13,446 nucleotides of DNA from RUG626 sp964553775. Its GTDB lineage: Bacteria > Bacillota > Clostridia > Oscillospirales > Oscillospiraceae. The notes below the pieces were generated by a model, which worked only from the letters and a program-made list of their open reading frames with translations, ran no database searches and was not told the DNA's origin. A program made the translations under genes and the position numbers. The stretch is from assembly GCA_964553775.1 (NCBI GenBank), contig CAZKLU010000048.1:1-13446 (forward strand). The letters are read 5' to 3'. Shown here in pieces: positions 1-6,532 of this stretch. The stretch's first letter is position 1, and each line of letters begins with the position of its first letter.

Positions 1-708
1 TCTGTCGGACAGCTTCTCAAGTAAATCCTCACATTCTTCAATGAATACGGACATTTTGCGATCCGCTTCCTCCTGATTTTCCAGTTTCCCCGCTTCCTTG
101 CAGTCATCCTCATAGCGCATAAGATAATACGGCAGCAGCATAAGAAGATCCTTCTGAAAAAGCTGCTCTTTTGTATATTCCTTAACCTTCAGTAATGGAA
201 CATCAACGGCTACATTTTCACCCGCCGGAAACTCAACGTGCATGATCAGCTTATCCGGAGTTTTATTTGTGGAGCGAAGATAGATCACACATGAACTGGG
301 GAAATTTATCGTAAAACTCCCGTCCTTGTTCTCCGAAGCGTTCTCAAGGGCAATACTCATCGCGTATTCCATAATGCGTATGATCATTCGCCCGTCTGTT
401 GTTGATTGGCATTCCACATGAAAATATTTGCCGTTCAACTTAAAAAACAGATCCGTAATAATTCTTCCGCCCCATGTGTAATGCTCGTTTTTCTTAACAT
501 TGATCGGAGTATCCTGTGAATAAGCTGTGTGAAATACCTCATTTATAAGCGGAATAACAAGCTCCGGTAAATATTCAACTATCGTGCGGAACACAGAATC
601 GAATATATTGTGTATACTGTCAGGAGTTTCCTGTGGCGGCGTTGAATTTCGCTGTGTTTCCGATTCTTCCATTATCTTTTCTTCTATATTCACAGCTTCT
701 CTATTCAT
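1..708 (-). CDS. PD-(D/E)XK nuclease of the Rpn/transposase-associated kind, N-terminal part (partial)
   Basis: An uninterrupted reading frame enters from the left edge. Its first Met is at 708, directly after an in-frame TAG, and the 236 visible codons contain no stop. A GGAG about 10 bases upstream supports this start, although Met13 (672) is also possible. After a polar, low-complexity N-terminus (about 1-30) comes a block recognisable from a very common Clostridia family: FDSVFRTIVE (36-45), then PELVIPLINEVF (48-59). The nuclease core follows: D86 in RIITDLFF and the E-x-Q pair E99/Q101 in FHVECQ, the variant typical of Rpn-like PD-(D/E)XK proteins. Rpn proteins are DNA endonucleases implicated in RecA-independent recombination; many clostridial relatives are uncharacterised and multicopy. 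The C-terminus is rich in charged residues and probably helical. It is transcribed away from the cotJ genes and stands alone in the window. Family assignment is fairly sure; the biological role is not known. Confidence 0.8.
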   Translation of the reverse strand, partial: MNREAVNIEEKIMEESETQRNSTPPQETPDSIHNIFDSVFRTIVEYLPELVIPLINEVFHTAYSQDTPINVKKNEHYTWGGRIITDLFFKLNGKYFHVECQSTTDGRMIIRIMEYAMSIALENASENKDGSFTINFPSSCVIYLRSTNKTPDKLIMHVEFPAGENVAVDVPLLKVKEYTKEQLFQKDLLMLLPYYLMRYEDDCKEAGKLENQEEADRKMSVFIEECEDLLEKLSDR

Positions 709-1212
709 CTCCCGCTATCTCCGATCCATAGTTTATATAGTATTCTTTTGCAAAAAGCTACACCTTTACATATACTATTTTATCACAAGGACGCATAAAT
801 AGCAACGAGTCGGGGAATTATTCTTGGAAAATTTACAAAGCGTGCAGGCGGGGCAGTAACACGGTTTGCAGTTTTCTTGAGAAGATTGTCCGTTTATTTT
901 TTTAGCTAATTCTATTTAAGTCTGAGAAGACGCGGATATAGCTTATAATCACAAAGCAATAACTAATTGAATCCCGTATATATTTATTCTCTCTGCCGGG
1001 TTTGCCGGATAACGCGGTTTTCAGTTTGCAAATTCAATATGCTTTAGAAACAAACAGCGATATTCCGCGACACCCTAATTTTTCGGGCGGCTTTTGCGTG
1101 TGAACAATTTGCTGATAGCGCGAATAGTATGTAGCGGACGGTGAAAATGCCGTTCCAAGCGCGTTAGAATCTTTGTATGCGCTTGATAAGTGAATTTAAG
1201 GAGTGATAACAG
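709..1212. other. Long intergenic region between divergent nuclease and cotJ genes
   Basis: About 500 bases hold no credible gene on either strand; open frames are short and lack ribosome binding sites. The region is more AT-rich than its neighbours and has several T or A runs (for example 896-903). It must contain the promoters of two divergently transcribed genes, but I cannot assign either with confidence. TATAAT at 944-949 lacks a good -35 partner. CATATACT at 769-776 resembles a mother-cell (sigma-E-like) -10 element but lies about 440 bases before the cotJ start. No clear terminator hairpin, tRNA or repeat is visible. Confidence 0.5.
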
Positions 1213-1674
1213 TTGAATTGCAGTAAAACCGCAGGTGAGTGCGGGTACAAGTTCGGGAAAACACCCGGATGTGCGCCGCTTGCGACCTCGTGGACAGCGG
1301 AGCAGAGCGAGAACCCGCCGGTTTATGGCACAAATGAGGCTCTGACACGCGGAACGCTCTTTCCGGGGCTTGACCTGCCGTTTCAGAATATGGTGAACCG
1401 CACGAACCCCTACGCGGGAACGCCGCTTGGGGAACTGATGGCACTGATGTTTGTAATTCGCGAATTGCAGCTATATCTTGACACGCACCCGAACGACAAG
1501 GAGGCGTTCAAGGCACTTCAGGACACGATCACGCTTGAGAAAGAGGGGCGTGCCCGATATGTGAAGATGTACGGACCGCTGAGCGTTGATGACCTCGTGA
1601 CAAGCGAGACATATAACTGGATAGACGCGCCTTGGCCGTGGGAGTACGCGGAAAGGAGTGGCTGCGATGTTTAA
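1213..1674 (+). CDS. cotJB: Spore coat protein: fused CotJA-CotJB
   Basis: This 153-residue protein joins two spore-coat proteins that are separate genes in Bacillus. Residues about 20-60 match the CotJA signature: a PLA segment followed by NEALTRGTLFPGLDLPF (41-57). Residues about 71-145 are CotJB: GELMALMFVIRELQLYLDTH (73-92), then an acidic helix region and the conserved YNWIDAPWPWEY end (134-145). In Bacillus subtilis CotJA, CotJB and CotJC form a mother-cell-expressed spore coat component. The start is TTG at 1213: a perfect AAGGAG (1198-1203) lies 9 bases upstream and an in-frame TAA at 1207-1209 rules out a longer protein. Four Cys residues (C3, C10, C20, C151) lie at the ends. The stop overlaps the start of cotJC by 8 bases, so the two are probably translationally coupled. 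Expression during sporulation is expected from the family; I see no definite sporulation-sigma promoter. The gene symbol reflects the larger CotJB part. Confidence 0.88.
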   Translation: MNCSKTAGECGYKFGKTPGCAPLATSWTAEQSENPPVYGTNEALTRGTLFPGLDLPFQNMVNRTNPYAGTPLGELMALMFVIRELQLYLDTHPNDKEAFKALQDTITLEKEGRARYVKMYGPLSVDDLVTSETYNWIDAPWPWEYAERSGCDV

Positions 1675-2275
1675 GTATACGAAAAGTCTCGAATATCCTG
1701 TGAAGATAGCCGCGACAAGTCCGGCTCTCGCGAAATTCATAATAAGTCAGTACGGCGGACCGGATGGCGAGCTTGGCGCATCGCTGCGGTACCTGAGCCA
1801 GAGGTACAGTATGCCGTACCCTGAGCTTCAGGCACTGCTGACAGATATTGGCACAGAGGAACTTGGGCATTTTGAGATGGTTGCGTCGATCGTTCACCAG
1901 CTCACACGCGACATGACCATTGAGGAGATTAAACGCTCCGGCTTCGACACATACTTTGTTGACCACACAGCCGGAGTGTACCCGCAGTTCGCGTCCGGCG
2001 CACCGTGGACTGCCGCTACTATGGCGGTGACCGGAGATGTAATCGCGGATCTCACGGAGGACATGGCGGCAGAACAGAAAGCGAGAACAACTTACGACAA
2101 TATTCTGCGCCTTTCCGATGACCCCGACGTGAATAACGCTATAAAGTTTTTGCGCGAGCGTGAGGTTGTCCACTACCAGAGATTCGGCGAGGCACTCAAC
2201 AAAACTCTTGAGCGTCTCGACCAGAAGAACGTGTATATGTATAATCCGGCGTTTGACAGGAACACGGGCAGGTAA
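1667..2275 (+). CDS. cotJC: CotJC spore coat protein, manganese catalase family
   Basis: A 202-residue protein closely resembling CotJC (YPVKI...LAKFIISQYGGPDGEL near the N-terminus), a member of the manganese catalase family associated with the spore coat. The dimanganese ligand pattern is complete: E35 (GELGASLRY), E65/H68 (EELGH), E136 (AAEQKAR) and H169 (EVVHYQRF). A catalase or other di-metal redox role at the spore surface is therefore plausible, though not established from sequence alone. I chose ATG at 1667 because GAAAGGAG (1651-1658) sits 8 bases upstream; the in-frame GTG at 1658 overlaps that site and would be untranslatable by it. The gene overlaps the end of the CotJA-CotJB fusion by 8 bases and is followed within 10 bases by a strong terminator, making a two-gene unit. 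Length and sequence are normal for the family. Confidence 0.93.
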   Translation: MFKYTKSLEYPVKIAATSPALAKFIISQYGGPDGELGASLRYLSQRYSMPYPELQALLTDIGTEELGHFEMVASIVHQLTRDMTIEEIKRSGFDTYFVDHTAGVYPQFASGAPWTAATMAVTGDVIADLTEDMAAEQKARTTYDNILRLSDDPDVNNAIKFLREREVVHYQRFGEALNKTLERLDQKNVYMYNPAFDRNTGR

Positions 2276-2282
2276 AAATAAT

Positions 2283-2313
2283 ACCGGCATGGGAGAAACC
2301 ATGCCGGTTTTTC
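2283..2313 (+). terminator. Rho-independent terminator of the cotJ unit
   Basis: A perfect 10-bp inverted repeat (ACCGGCATGG at 2283-2292 with CCATGCCGGT at 2299-2308) closes a 6-base GAGAAA loop and runs into a T tract at 2308-2312. It lies 7 bases past the cotJC stop codon. Confidence 0.93.
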
Positions 2314-2448
2314 AATCCATCCTGGACTTGCTTCAAAGCATACATAAAATACAGGTTCCGCGTCAAATGAGCATCCCCTCTGGACAGCATCCGCAATTCT
2401 TTTACTTTGAGGATAATGTCAAATAATTTAGCTAAAAATTAACAGTAA

Positions 2449-2478
2449 ATTAACGACATGATTGATTTCCTCGTTAAT
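2449..2478. promoter_or_regulatory. 8-bp inverted repeat upstream of the prfA promoter
   Basis: ATTAACGA (2449-2456) and TCGTTAAT (2471-2478) are exact inverted copies separated by 14 bases. They end 13 bases upstream of the prfA -35 element. The arrangement could be an operator for a dimeric DNA-binding protein or could be chance in an AT-rich stretch. No known regulator is recognised. Confidence 0.3.
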
Positions 2479-2491
2479 GTGCGTTTTACTA

Positions 2492-2520
2492 TTTACAGAC
2501 GCGAAAAAATGTGGTATAAT
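2492..2520 (+). promoter_or_regulatory. Sigma-A promoter of the prfA-tsaC-coaE operon
   Basis: The -35 element TTTACA (2492-2497) and the consensus -10 TATAAT (2515-2520) are separated by 17 bases, with an additional TGG just before the -10 (extended -10). Transcription would start near 2527, leaving a short leader of about 23 bases before the prfA start at 2550. Confidence 0.9.
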
Positions 2521-2549
2521 GCAGTCAAAACCATATGAAGGAGACGTTT

Positions 2550-3629
2550 ATGGAGGAGTATGAGGAAAGGCTCCGCGAAATTGAGGAGCGTTACAATTAC
2601 CTCGCGTCACAAATGGAGACACCGGAGGTCTATGGAGACACCGCGCTGTATACAAAGCTCGCGAGAGAACAGAAGGAGATCCAGCCGCTTGTGGACGTTT
2701 TGCGTAAACGCGCAAGTGCCGCTATCGCCGTCGAGAACGCGAAAGCACTTCTGAATGACAGTGAGTTTGCGGAGCTTGCGTCGGAGGAAATGGAGAACGC
2801 GAAGAAGGAGCTTGCACAGCTTGATGAGAAGCTGAAGCTCCTGCTGCTGCCGAAGGATCCGAACGATGAGCGCAACGTCATAATTGAGATACGCGGCGGC
2901 GTCGGCGGCGAGGAATCGGCTCTGTTCGCTCACAGCCTTTACAGAATGTACACAATGTACGCTGAGACAAAGGGCTGGAAAACCGAAATCCTGAATGTAA
3001 ATTCAACCGAACTTGGCGGTATAAAGGAAATCAGCTTCCTGATCGAGGGTTATGGCGCGTATTCGAGACTCAAATTTGAATCGGGCGTTCACCGCGTTCA
3101 GCGTGTGCCGGAAACTGAAGCCGGTGGGCGTATACACACGAGTACCGCTACTGTGGCTGTTCTTCCGGAAATGGACGAGGTGGATTTTGAGCTTGACCCG
3201 ACAGAGCTTCAGATTGATACGTTCCGTTCAACAGGCGCGGGCGGGCAGAAGGTCAATAAAACGGAGTCCGCGATTCGTATAACGCACCTTCCGACAGGTC
3301 TTGTTGTCGAGTGTCAGGATGAACGAAGTCAGTACAAGAACAAGGACAGGGCGATGAAGATTCTGGCATCGCGTCTTCTTGATATGGAGCGCAGTAAGCG
3401 CGAAGCGGAGGTATCAGCCGAGAGGAGAAGTCAGGTCGGTACAGGTATGCGGAACGAACGCATAAGAACGTACAACTTCCCGCAGGGGCGTGTTACAGAC
3501 CACCGCATTGGTCTGACACTATACAAAATAGACCAGATAATGGATGGCGCACTTGATGAGCTGATTGACGCTCTCACGCTTGCGGACGAGACGGAAAGAC
3601 TGGCGGCGCAGGGGGTCGGAAAAGAATGA
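2550..3629 (+). CDS. prfA: Peptide chain release factor 1 (RF1)
   Basis: A 359-residue class I release factor, normal in length for RF1. It recognises UAA and UAG in the ribosomal A site and triggers hydrolysis of peptidyl-tRNA. An N-terminal charged helical domain (1-100) is followed by the core. The stop-codon reading tripeptide is P-E-T at 187-189 (RF1-type PxT, not the SPF of RF2), and the catalytic GGQ is at 231-233 within STGAGGQKVNKTES. ATG at 2550 is the preferred start because AAGGAG (2538-2543) lies 6 bases upstream; the earlier ATG at 2535 abuts that site and would add five residues. It is the first gene of a tight operon and its stop codon overlaps the tsaC start (ATGA, 3626-3629). 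The methyltransferase gene prmC, often next to prfA, is absent here, so the GGQ-modifying enzyme must be encoded elsewhere. Confidence 0.97.
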   Translation: MEEYEERLREIEERYNYLASQMETPEVYGDTALYTKLAREQKEIQPLVDVLRKRASAAIAVENAKALLNDSEFAELASEEMENAKKELAQLDEKLKLLLLPKDPNDERNVIIEIRGGVGGEESALFAHSLYRMYTMYAETKGWKTEILNVNSTELGGIKEISFLIEGYGAYSRLKFESGVHRVQRVPETEAGGRIHTSTATVAVLPEMDEVDFELDPTELQIDTFRSTGAGGQKVNKTESAIRITHLPTGLVVECQDERSQYKNKDRAMKILASRLLDMERSKREAEVSAERRSQVGTGMRNERIRTYNFPQGRVTDHRIGLTLYKIDQIMDGALDELIDALTLADETERLAAQGVGKE

Positions 3630-4210
3630 AAACGGAGCTTTTGACATTTGACATCACCCCCGCGGTCGAAGCAGTCAAAGCCGGAGAGATTGTCGCTGTC
3701 CCGACAGAGACTGTATACGGGCTTTCCGCGAACGCGCTCGACAAGTCGGCTGTTGAGAAAATATATGCTCTCAAGGGACGCCCCGATAATAAGCCGATGA
3801 GTGTGTTTGTCACCGATATTGATATGGCATATACGCTGTGCCGCGAGGTGCCGGACATCGCCGTTGAATTGGCGGAACGTTTCTGGCCGGGGCCGCTGAC
3901 TATGATACTTTACCGTTCCACGATTGTTCCTGACGCTATAACCTGCGGCGGTGATACTGTAGGAATCCGCTGCCCTGACAGCAAACAGACGCTGAAGCTA
4001 TTGGAGCTTACCGGTCTGCCGCTTACCGGAACATCGGCAAACCTGTCCGGTACGCCGGAGCTGAAGACATCGGCTGACGTAATGAGCGCGTTCGGCGGGC
4101 GCGTACCTTATATTATAGACGGCGAGTGCAAACTGGGGGTGCCGTCAACAGTCGTGGATCTCACCGTTACGCCATACAGGGTACTGAGAGAGGGCAGCGT
4201 GAAATTGTGA
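3626..4210 (+). CDS. tsaC: L-threonylcarbamoyladenylate synthase (TsaC/Sua5 family, short form)
   Basis: This enzyme makes threonylcarbamoyl-AMP from threonine, bicarbonate and ATP, the first step in t6A37 modification of ANN-decoding tRNAs. The 194-residue protein consists of the YrdC-type domain only: PTETVYGL at 26-33, KGRP at 50-53, the WPGPLT region at 87-92, GTSAN at 135-139, and GVPSTVVD (171-178) followed by LREG (187-190). It lacks the extra C-terminal domain of long Sua5 proteins such as Bacillus YwlC, hence the tsaC label. The ATG overlaps the prfA stop by 4 bases and has only a weak purine-rich site upstream (GGGGG at 3611-3615), so translation is probably coupled to prfA. Its own stop overlaps the GTG start of coaE. 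Linkage of prfA with this gene is common in Firmicutes and links two translation functions. Confidence 0.95.
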   Translation: MKTELLTFDITPAVEAVKAGEIVAVPTETVYGLSANALDKSAVEKIYALKGRPDNKPMSVFVTDIDMAYTLCREVPDIAVELAERFWPGPLTMILYRSTIVPDAITCGGDTVGIRCPDSKQTLKLLELTGLPLTGTSANLSGTPELKTSADVMSAFGGRVPYIIDGECKLGVPSTVVDLTVTPYRVLREGSVKL

Positions 4211-4761
4211 AAATAATAGGCATAACAGGAGGAAGCGGCGCGGGGAAAACGACGGTTCTCCACGAGCTTATAAAGCACGGCGCGTTAGCTATAGACTGCG
4301 ATGTGGTATACCATCAGATGCTTAAAACGTCACCGGAGCTGCTCAGCGCAATCGAAGCGTCGTTTCCTGGCTCTGTGCGTGACGGCGTACTTGACAGAAA
4401 GAAGTTAGCGGAGGTGTTCAGAAGTCCTGAGCTTACCGACAAGCTCTCGCGTGTGACGCACCCGTTTGTAAAGCGGCGCGTTGAGAGGATTTTACAGGAG
4501 GACGGCTATGAATACGCGGCAGTAGACGCTATAGGTCTTTTTGAGAGCGGTCTGAATGAACTCTGTAATGTAACTGTGTTCGTTACCGCGCCTGAGAGTG
4601 TGAGAGTGAAGCGCGTTATGGCGCGTGACGGGATAGACGAGACTGCCGCCTTGACGAGAATACACGCGCAGAAGCCGGATTCGTATTATATCGAACGCTG
4701 CGATTATGTGATTGACACCGCCAACGGTTTCGACCCAAATGATGTGACGCGGCTGCTATAG
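4207..4761 (+). CDS. coaE: Dephospho-CoA kinase
   Basis: CoaE phosphorylates the 3'-hydroxyl of dephospho-CoA with ATP, the last step of coenzyme A synthesis, in the cytoplasm. The protein of 184 residues begins KIIGITGGSGAGKTT, with the Walker A loop GGSGAGKT at 8-15. The family's DxD motif is present as DCD (30-32), followed by the lid and substrate region (DRKKLAEVF, THP, VDAIGLFESGL) and a C-terminal VIDTANG strand. I chose GTG at 4207 because it places the P-loop at the usual distance from the N-terminus and overlaps the tsaC stop as GTGA. A frame extending upstream to 4126 would lie inside tsaC. The length is at the short end for the family (about 195-205 is common) and the C-terminal helix looks abbreviated. 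It is the third gene of the prfA operon. Confidence 0.93.
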   Translation: MKIIGITGGSGAGKTTVLHELIKHGALAIDCDVVYHQMLKTSPELLSAIEASFPGSVRDGVLDRKKLAEVFRSPELTDKLSRVTHPFVKRRVERILQEDGYEYAAVDAIGLFESGLNELCNVTVFVTAPESVRVKRVMARDGIDETAALTRIHAQKPDSYYIERCDYVIDTANGFDPNDVTRLL

Positions 4762-4928
4762 AAACAATATAGCAACCCGTGCCCCGCTCAGAGAGTCTCA
4801 AACTGCCAGAGCGAAAACCTCTCACTGCCAACTATCCACTATCAAAATAGCCGCGAGACATCGCCCTGTGCGTGGCGCGGTTAGAAATAAATAACAAATA
4901 TTCAAAGAAACAGGAGGATTACTAATAA

Positions 4929-6323
4929 ATGTCAGAAATCAAAGAGAAACTTTGCTACACATCAAAGAGCGTTGCGGAGACGCTTTCACAGACGGAGCTT
5001 GAAAACGTGGAGAGCTACGCGAAGGACTACATAGATTTTATGAACAGGAACCGTACAGAACGTGAGGTTGCCGCTGAAGCAGTCAGACTTGCGAAAGCTG
5101 CCGGTTTCAAGGAGTTTTCGGGCGATGAGCCGCTCAAACCCGGCGATAAGATTTATCGCCTGTCACGCGGCAAGGCGGTGTACCTCGCTGTAATCGGCAA
5201 AAGCGGCGTATCGGACGGTACTCGTATCTGCGCGTCGCATATTGACTCACCGAGGCTTGATCTGAAGCAGCTGCCGCTGTTTGAGAGCGATGGTATAGCG
5301 TTTTTTAAGACGCACTACTACGGCGGCATACGCAAATACCAGTGGCTCACAATACCGCTGGAGCTGCACGGCGTTGTCATTACAAAAGACGGCGTTCAGC
5401 ATGAGATTCGCGTTGGCAGCGACCCTGAAGACCCCGTATTCGTGATAAGCGACCTTCTGCCGCACCTTGAACGTTCACAGGCTGCAAAGACAGTGAACGA
5501 TTTCGTACCGGGTGAGCGTCTTAATCTGATTGCCGGTACCATGCCGCTGAAAGATGAGGACAGCGATGATAAGGAGAGCGACAAGGTAAAGCTTGCTGTT
5601 TTGAAGCTTCTCAATGATAAGTATGGCATAACAGAGACTGATTTTTTGTCGGCGGAACTGGAGGTTGTTCCCGCGCTGCCGACACGCGAAGTGGGGCTTG
5701 ACCGTTCGCTTATCGGCTCCTACGCGCATGACGATCGCGTCTGCGCCTACGCGATTCTGAACGCGCTGCTGTCTCTTGACGCGCCGGAACACACCGCGGT
5801 CTGCCTGCTCGCTGATAAGGAGGAGATAGGCTCAATGGGCGTTACAGGCATGGAATCACAGGCGTTCGATTGCTTTATTGAGGATATATGCGACAGCTTA
5901 GGCGTTAAGACGCGCCGGTGCGTTGAAAAGTCGCTGTGCCTTTCGTCGGATGTATCGGTGGCTTATGACCCGATGTTCCCGGAGGTATTCGAGAAGAATA
6001 ACACCTGCCGTCTCAACCACGGTATCGGCATAATGAAAGGTACAGGACACAGGGGCAAATATGACGGCAGCGAAGCGTCGGCTGAGCTAATGGCGCGTAT
6101 TCGCAAAATACTTGACGATAACGGCGTTGTGTGGCAGACCGGAGAGATTGGAAAAGTCGATGAGGGCGGCGGCGGAACAGTTGCGCTCTATCTCGCGAAC
6201 AGAAATATTGACACTATTGACGCGGGAACCCCAGTAATCTCAATGCACTCACCATACGAGGTTGTCTCAAAGCTCGATTGCTACATGACAATGAAAGCGG
6301 CGAAAGCCGTGTATGAGGACTGA
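4929..6323 (+). CDS. M18 family zinc aminopeptidase
   Basis: A 464-residue cytosolic metallo-aminopeptidase of family M18 (aminopeptidase I/aspartyl aminopeptidase group), which removes N-terminal residues from peptides. All expected metal and catalytic positions are visible: H104 in ASHIDSPRLDLK, the bridging Asp in AHDDR (D268), the catalytic and ligand Glu pair in DKEEIGS (E298/E299), D341 in SSDVSVAYDP, and H440 near the C-terminus in ISMHSPYEV. Substrate preference cannot be told from sequence. The start is supported by AGGAGG (4912-4917) 11 bases before the ATG. A 167-base gap separates it from coaE. That gap contains a small CCGCG/CGCGG inverted repeat (4851-4855/4876-4880) but no T run and no clear promoter, so it may be read through from the prfA operon or have its own promoter. 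A GACTGG/CCAGTC hairpin (6324-6369) begins immediately after the stop. Confidence 0.93.
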   Translation: MSEIKEKLCYTSKSVAETLSQTELENVESYAKDYIDFMNRNRTEREVAAEAVRLAKAAGFKEFSGDEPLKPGDKIYRLSRGKAVYLAVIGKSGVSDGTRICASHIDSPRLDLKQLPLFESDGIAFFKTHYYGGIRKYQWLTIPLELHGVVITKDGVQHEIRVGSDPEDPVFVISDLLPHLERSQAAKTVNDFVPGERLNLIAGTMPLKDEDSDDKESDKVKLAVLKLLNDKYGITETDFLSAELEVVPALPTREVGLDRSLIGSYAHDDRVCAYAILNALLSLDAPEHTAVCLLADKEEIGSMGVTGMESQAFDCFIEDICDSLGVKTRRCVEKSLCLSSDVSVAYDPMFPEVFEKNNTCRLNHGIGIMKGTGHRGKYDGSEASAELMARIRKILDDNGVVWQTGEIGKVDEGGGGTVALYLANRNIDTIDAGTPVISMHSPYEVVSKLDCYMTMKAAKAVYED

Positions 6324-6427
6324 GACTGGTGCTCACGGCAGAGCGGCAGGGAGCGCGTCCTGTCCAGTCGGCTTACATATAATAAACTTCAGCGTACTGT
6401 GACGTTAAAAGCTCTGAATAGTTGAAA

Positions 6428-6469
6428 ATTCCCCGCCGAAACATGAAACTGTCTGTTTTGGCGGGGAAT
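6428..6469. terminator. Terminator between converging aminopeptidase and transglutaminase genes
   Basis: A 16-bp stem with one G-T pair (6428-6443 with 6454-6469; core ATTCCCCGCC/GGCGGGGAAT) closes a 10-base loop. On the minus strand it runs into TTTT; on the plus strand the following sequence is only moderately T-rich. It probably serves both converging transcripts. A smaller GCCCG/CGGGC hairpin lies at 6493-6510, closer to the minus-strand stop codon. Confidence 0.8.
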
Positions 6470-6532
6470 ATCTTATATTTAGCTGATATGATGCCCGCGA
6501 TTTTACGGGCTGACCGGGTTGCTATATTGTTT

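Noticed and set aside
1529..2302. 257-codon open frame on the minus strand opposite the cotJ genes
   Set aside because: It lies antisense to cotJB/cotJC, both of which have clear family matches and ribosome binding sites. Its predicted protein has no recognisable domain and contains the terminator stem.
6324..6369. Hairpin (GACTGG/CCAGTC with inner CAGG/CCTG) right after the aminopeptidase stop codon
   Set aside because: It has no T run and matches no RNA family I recognise; the strong terminator is about 60 bases further on, so I did not call it a separate element.
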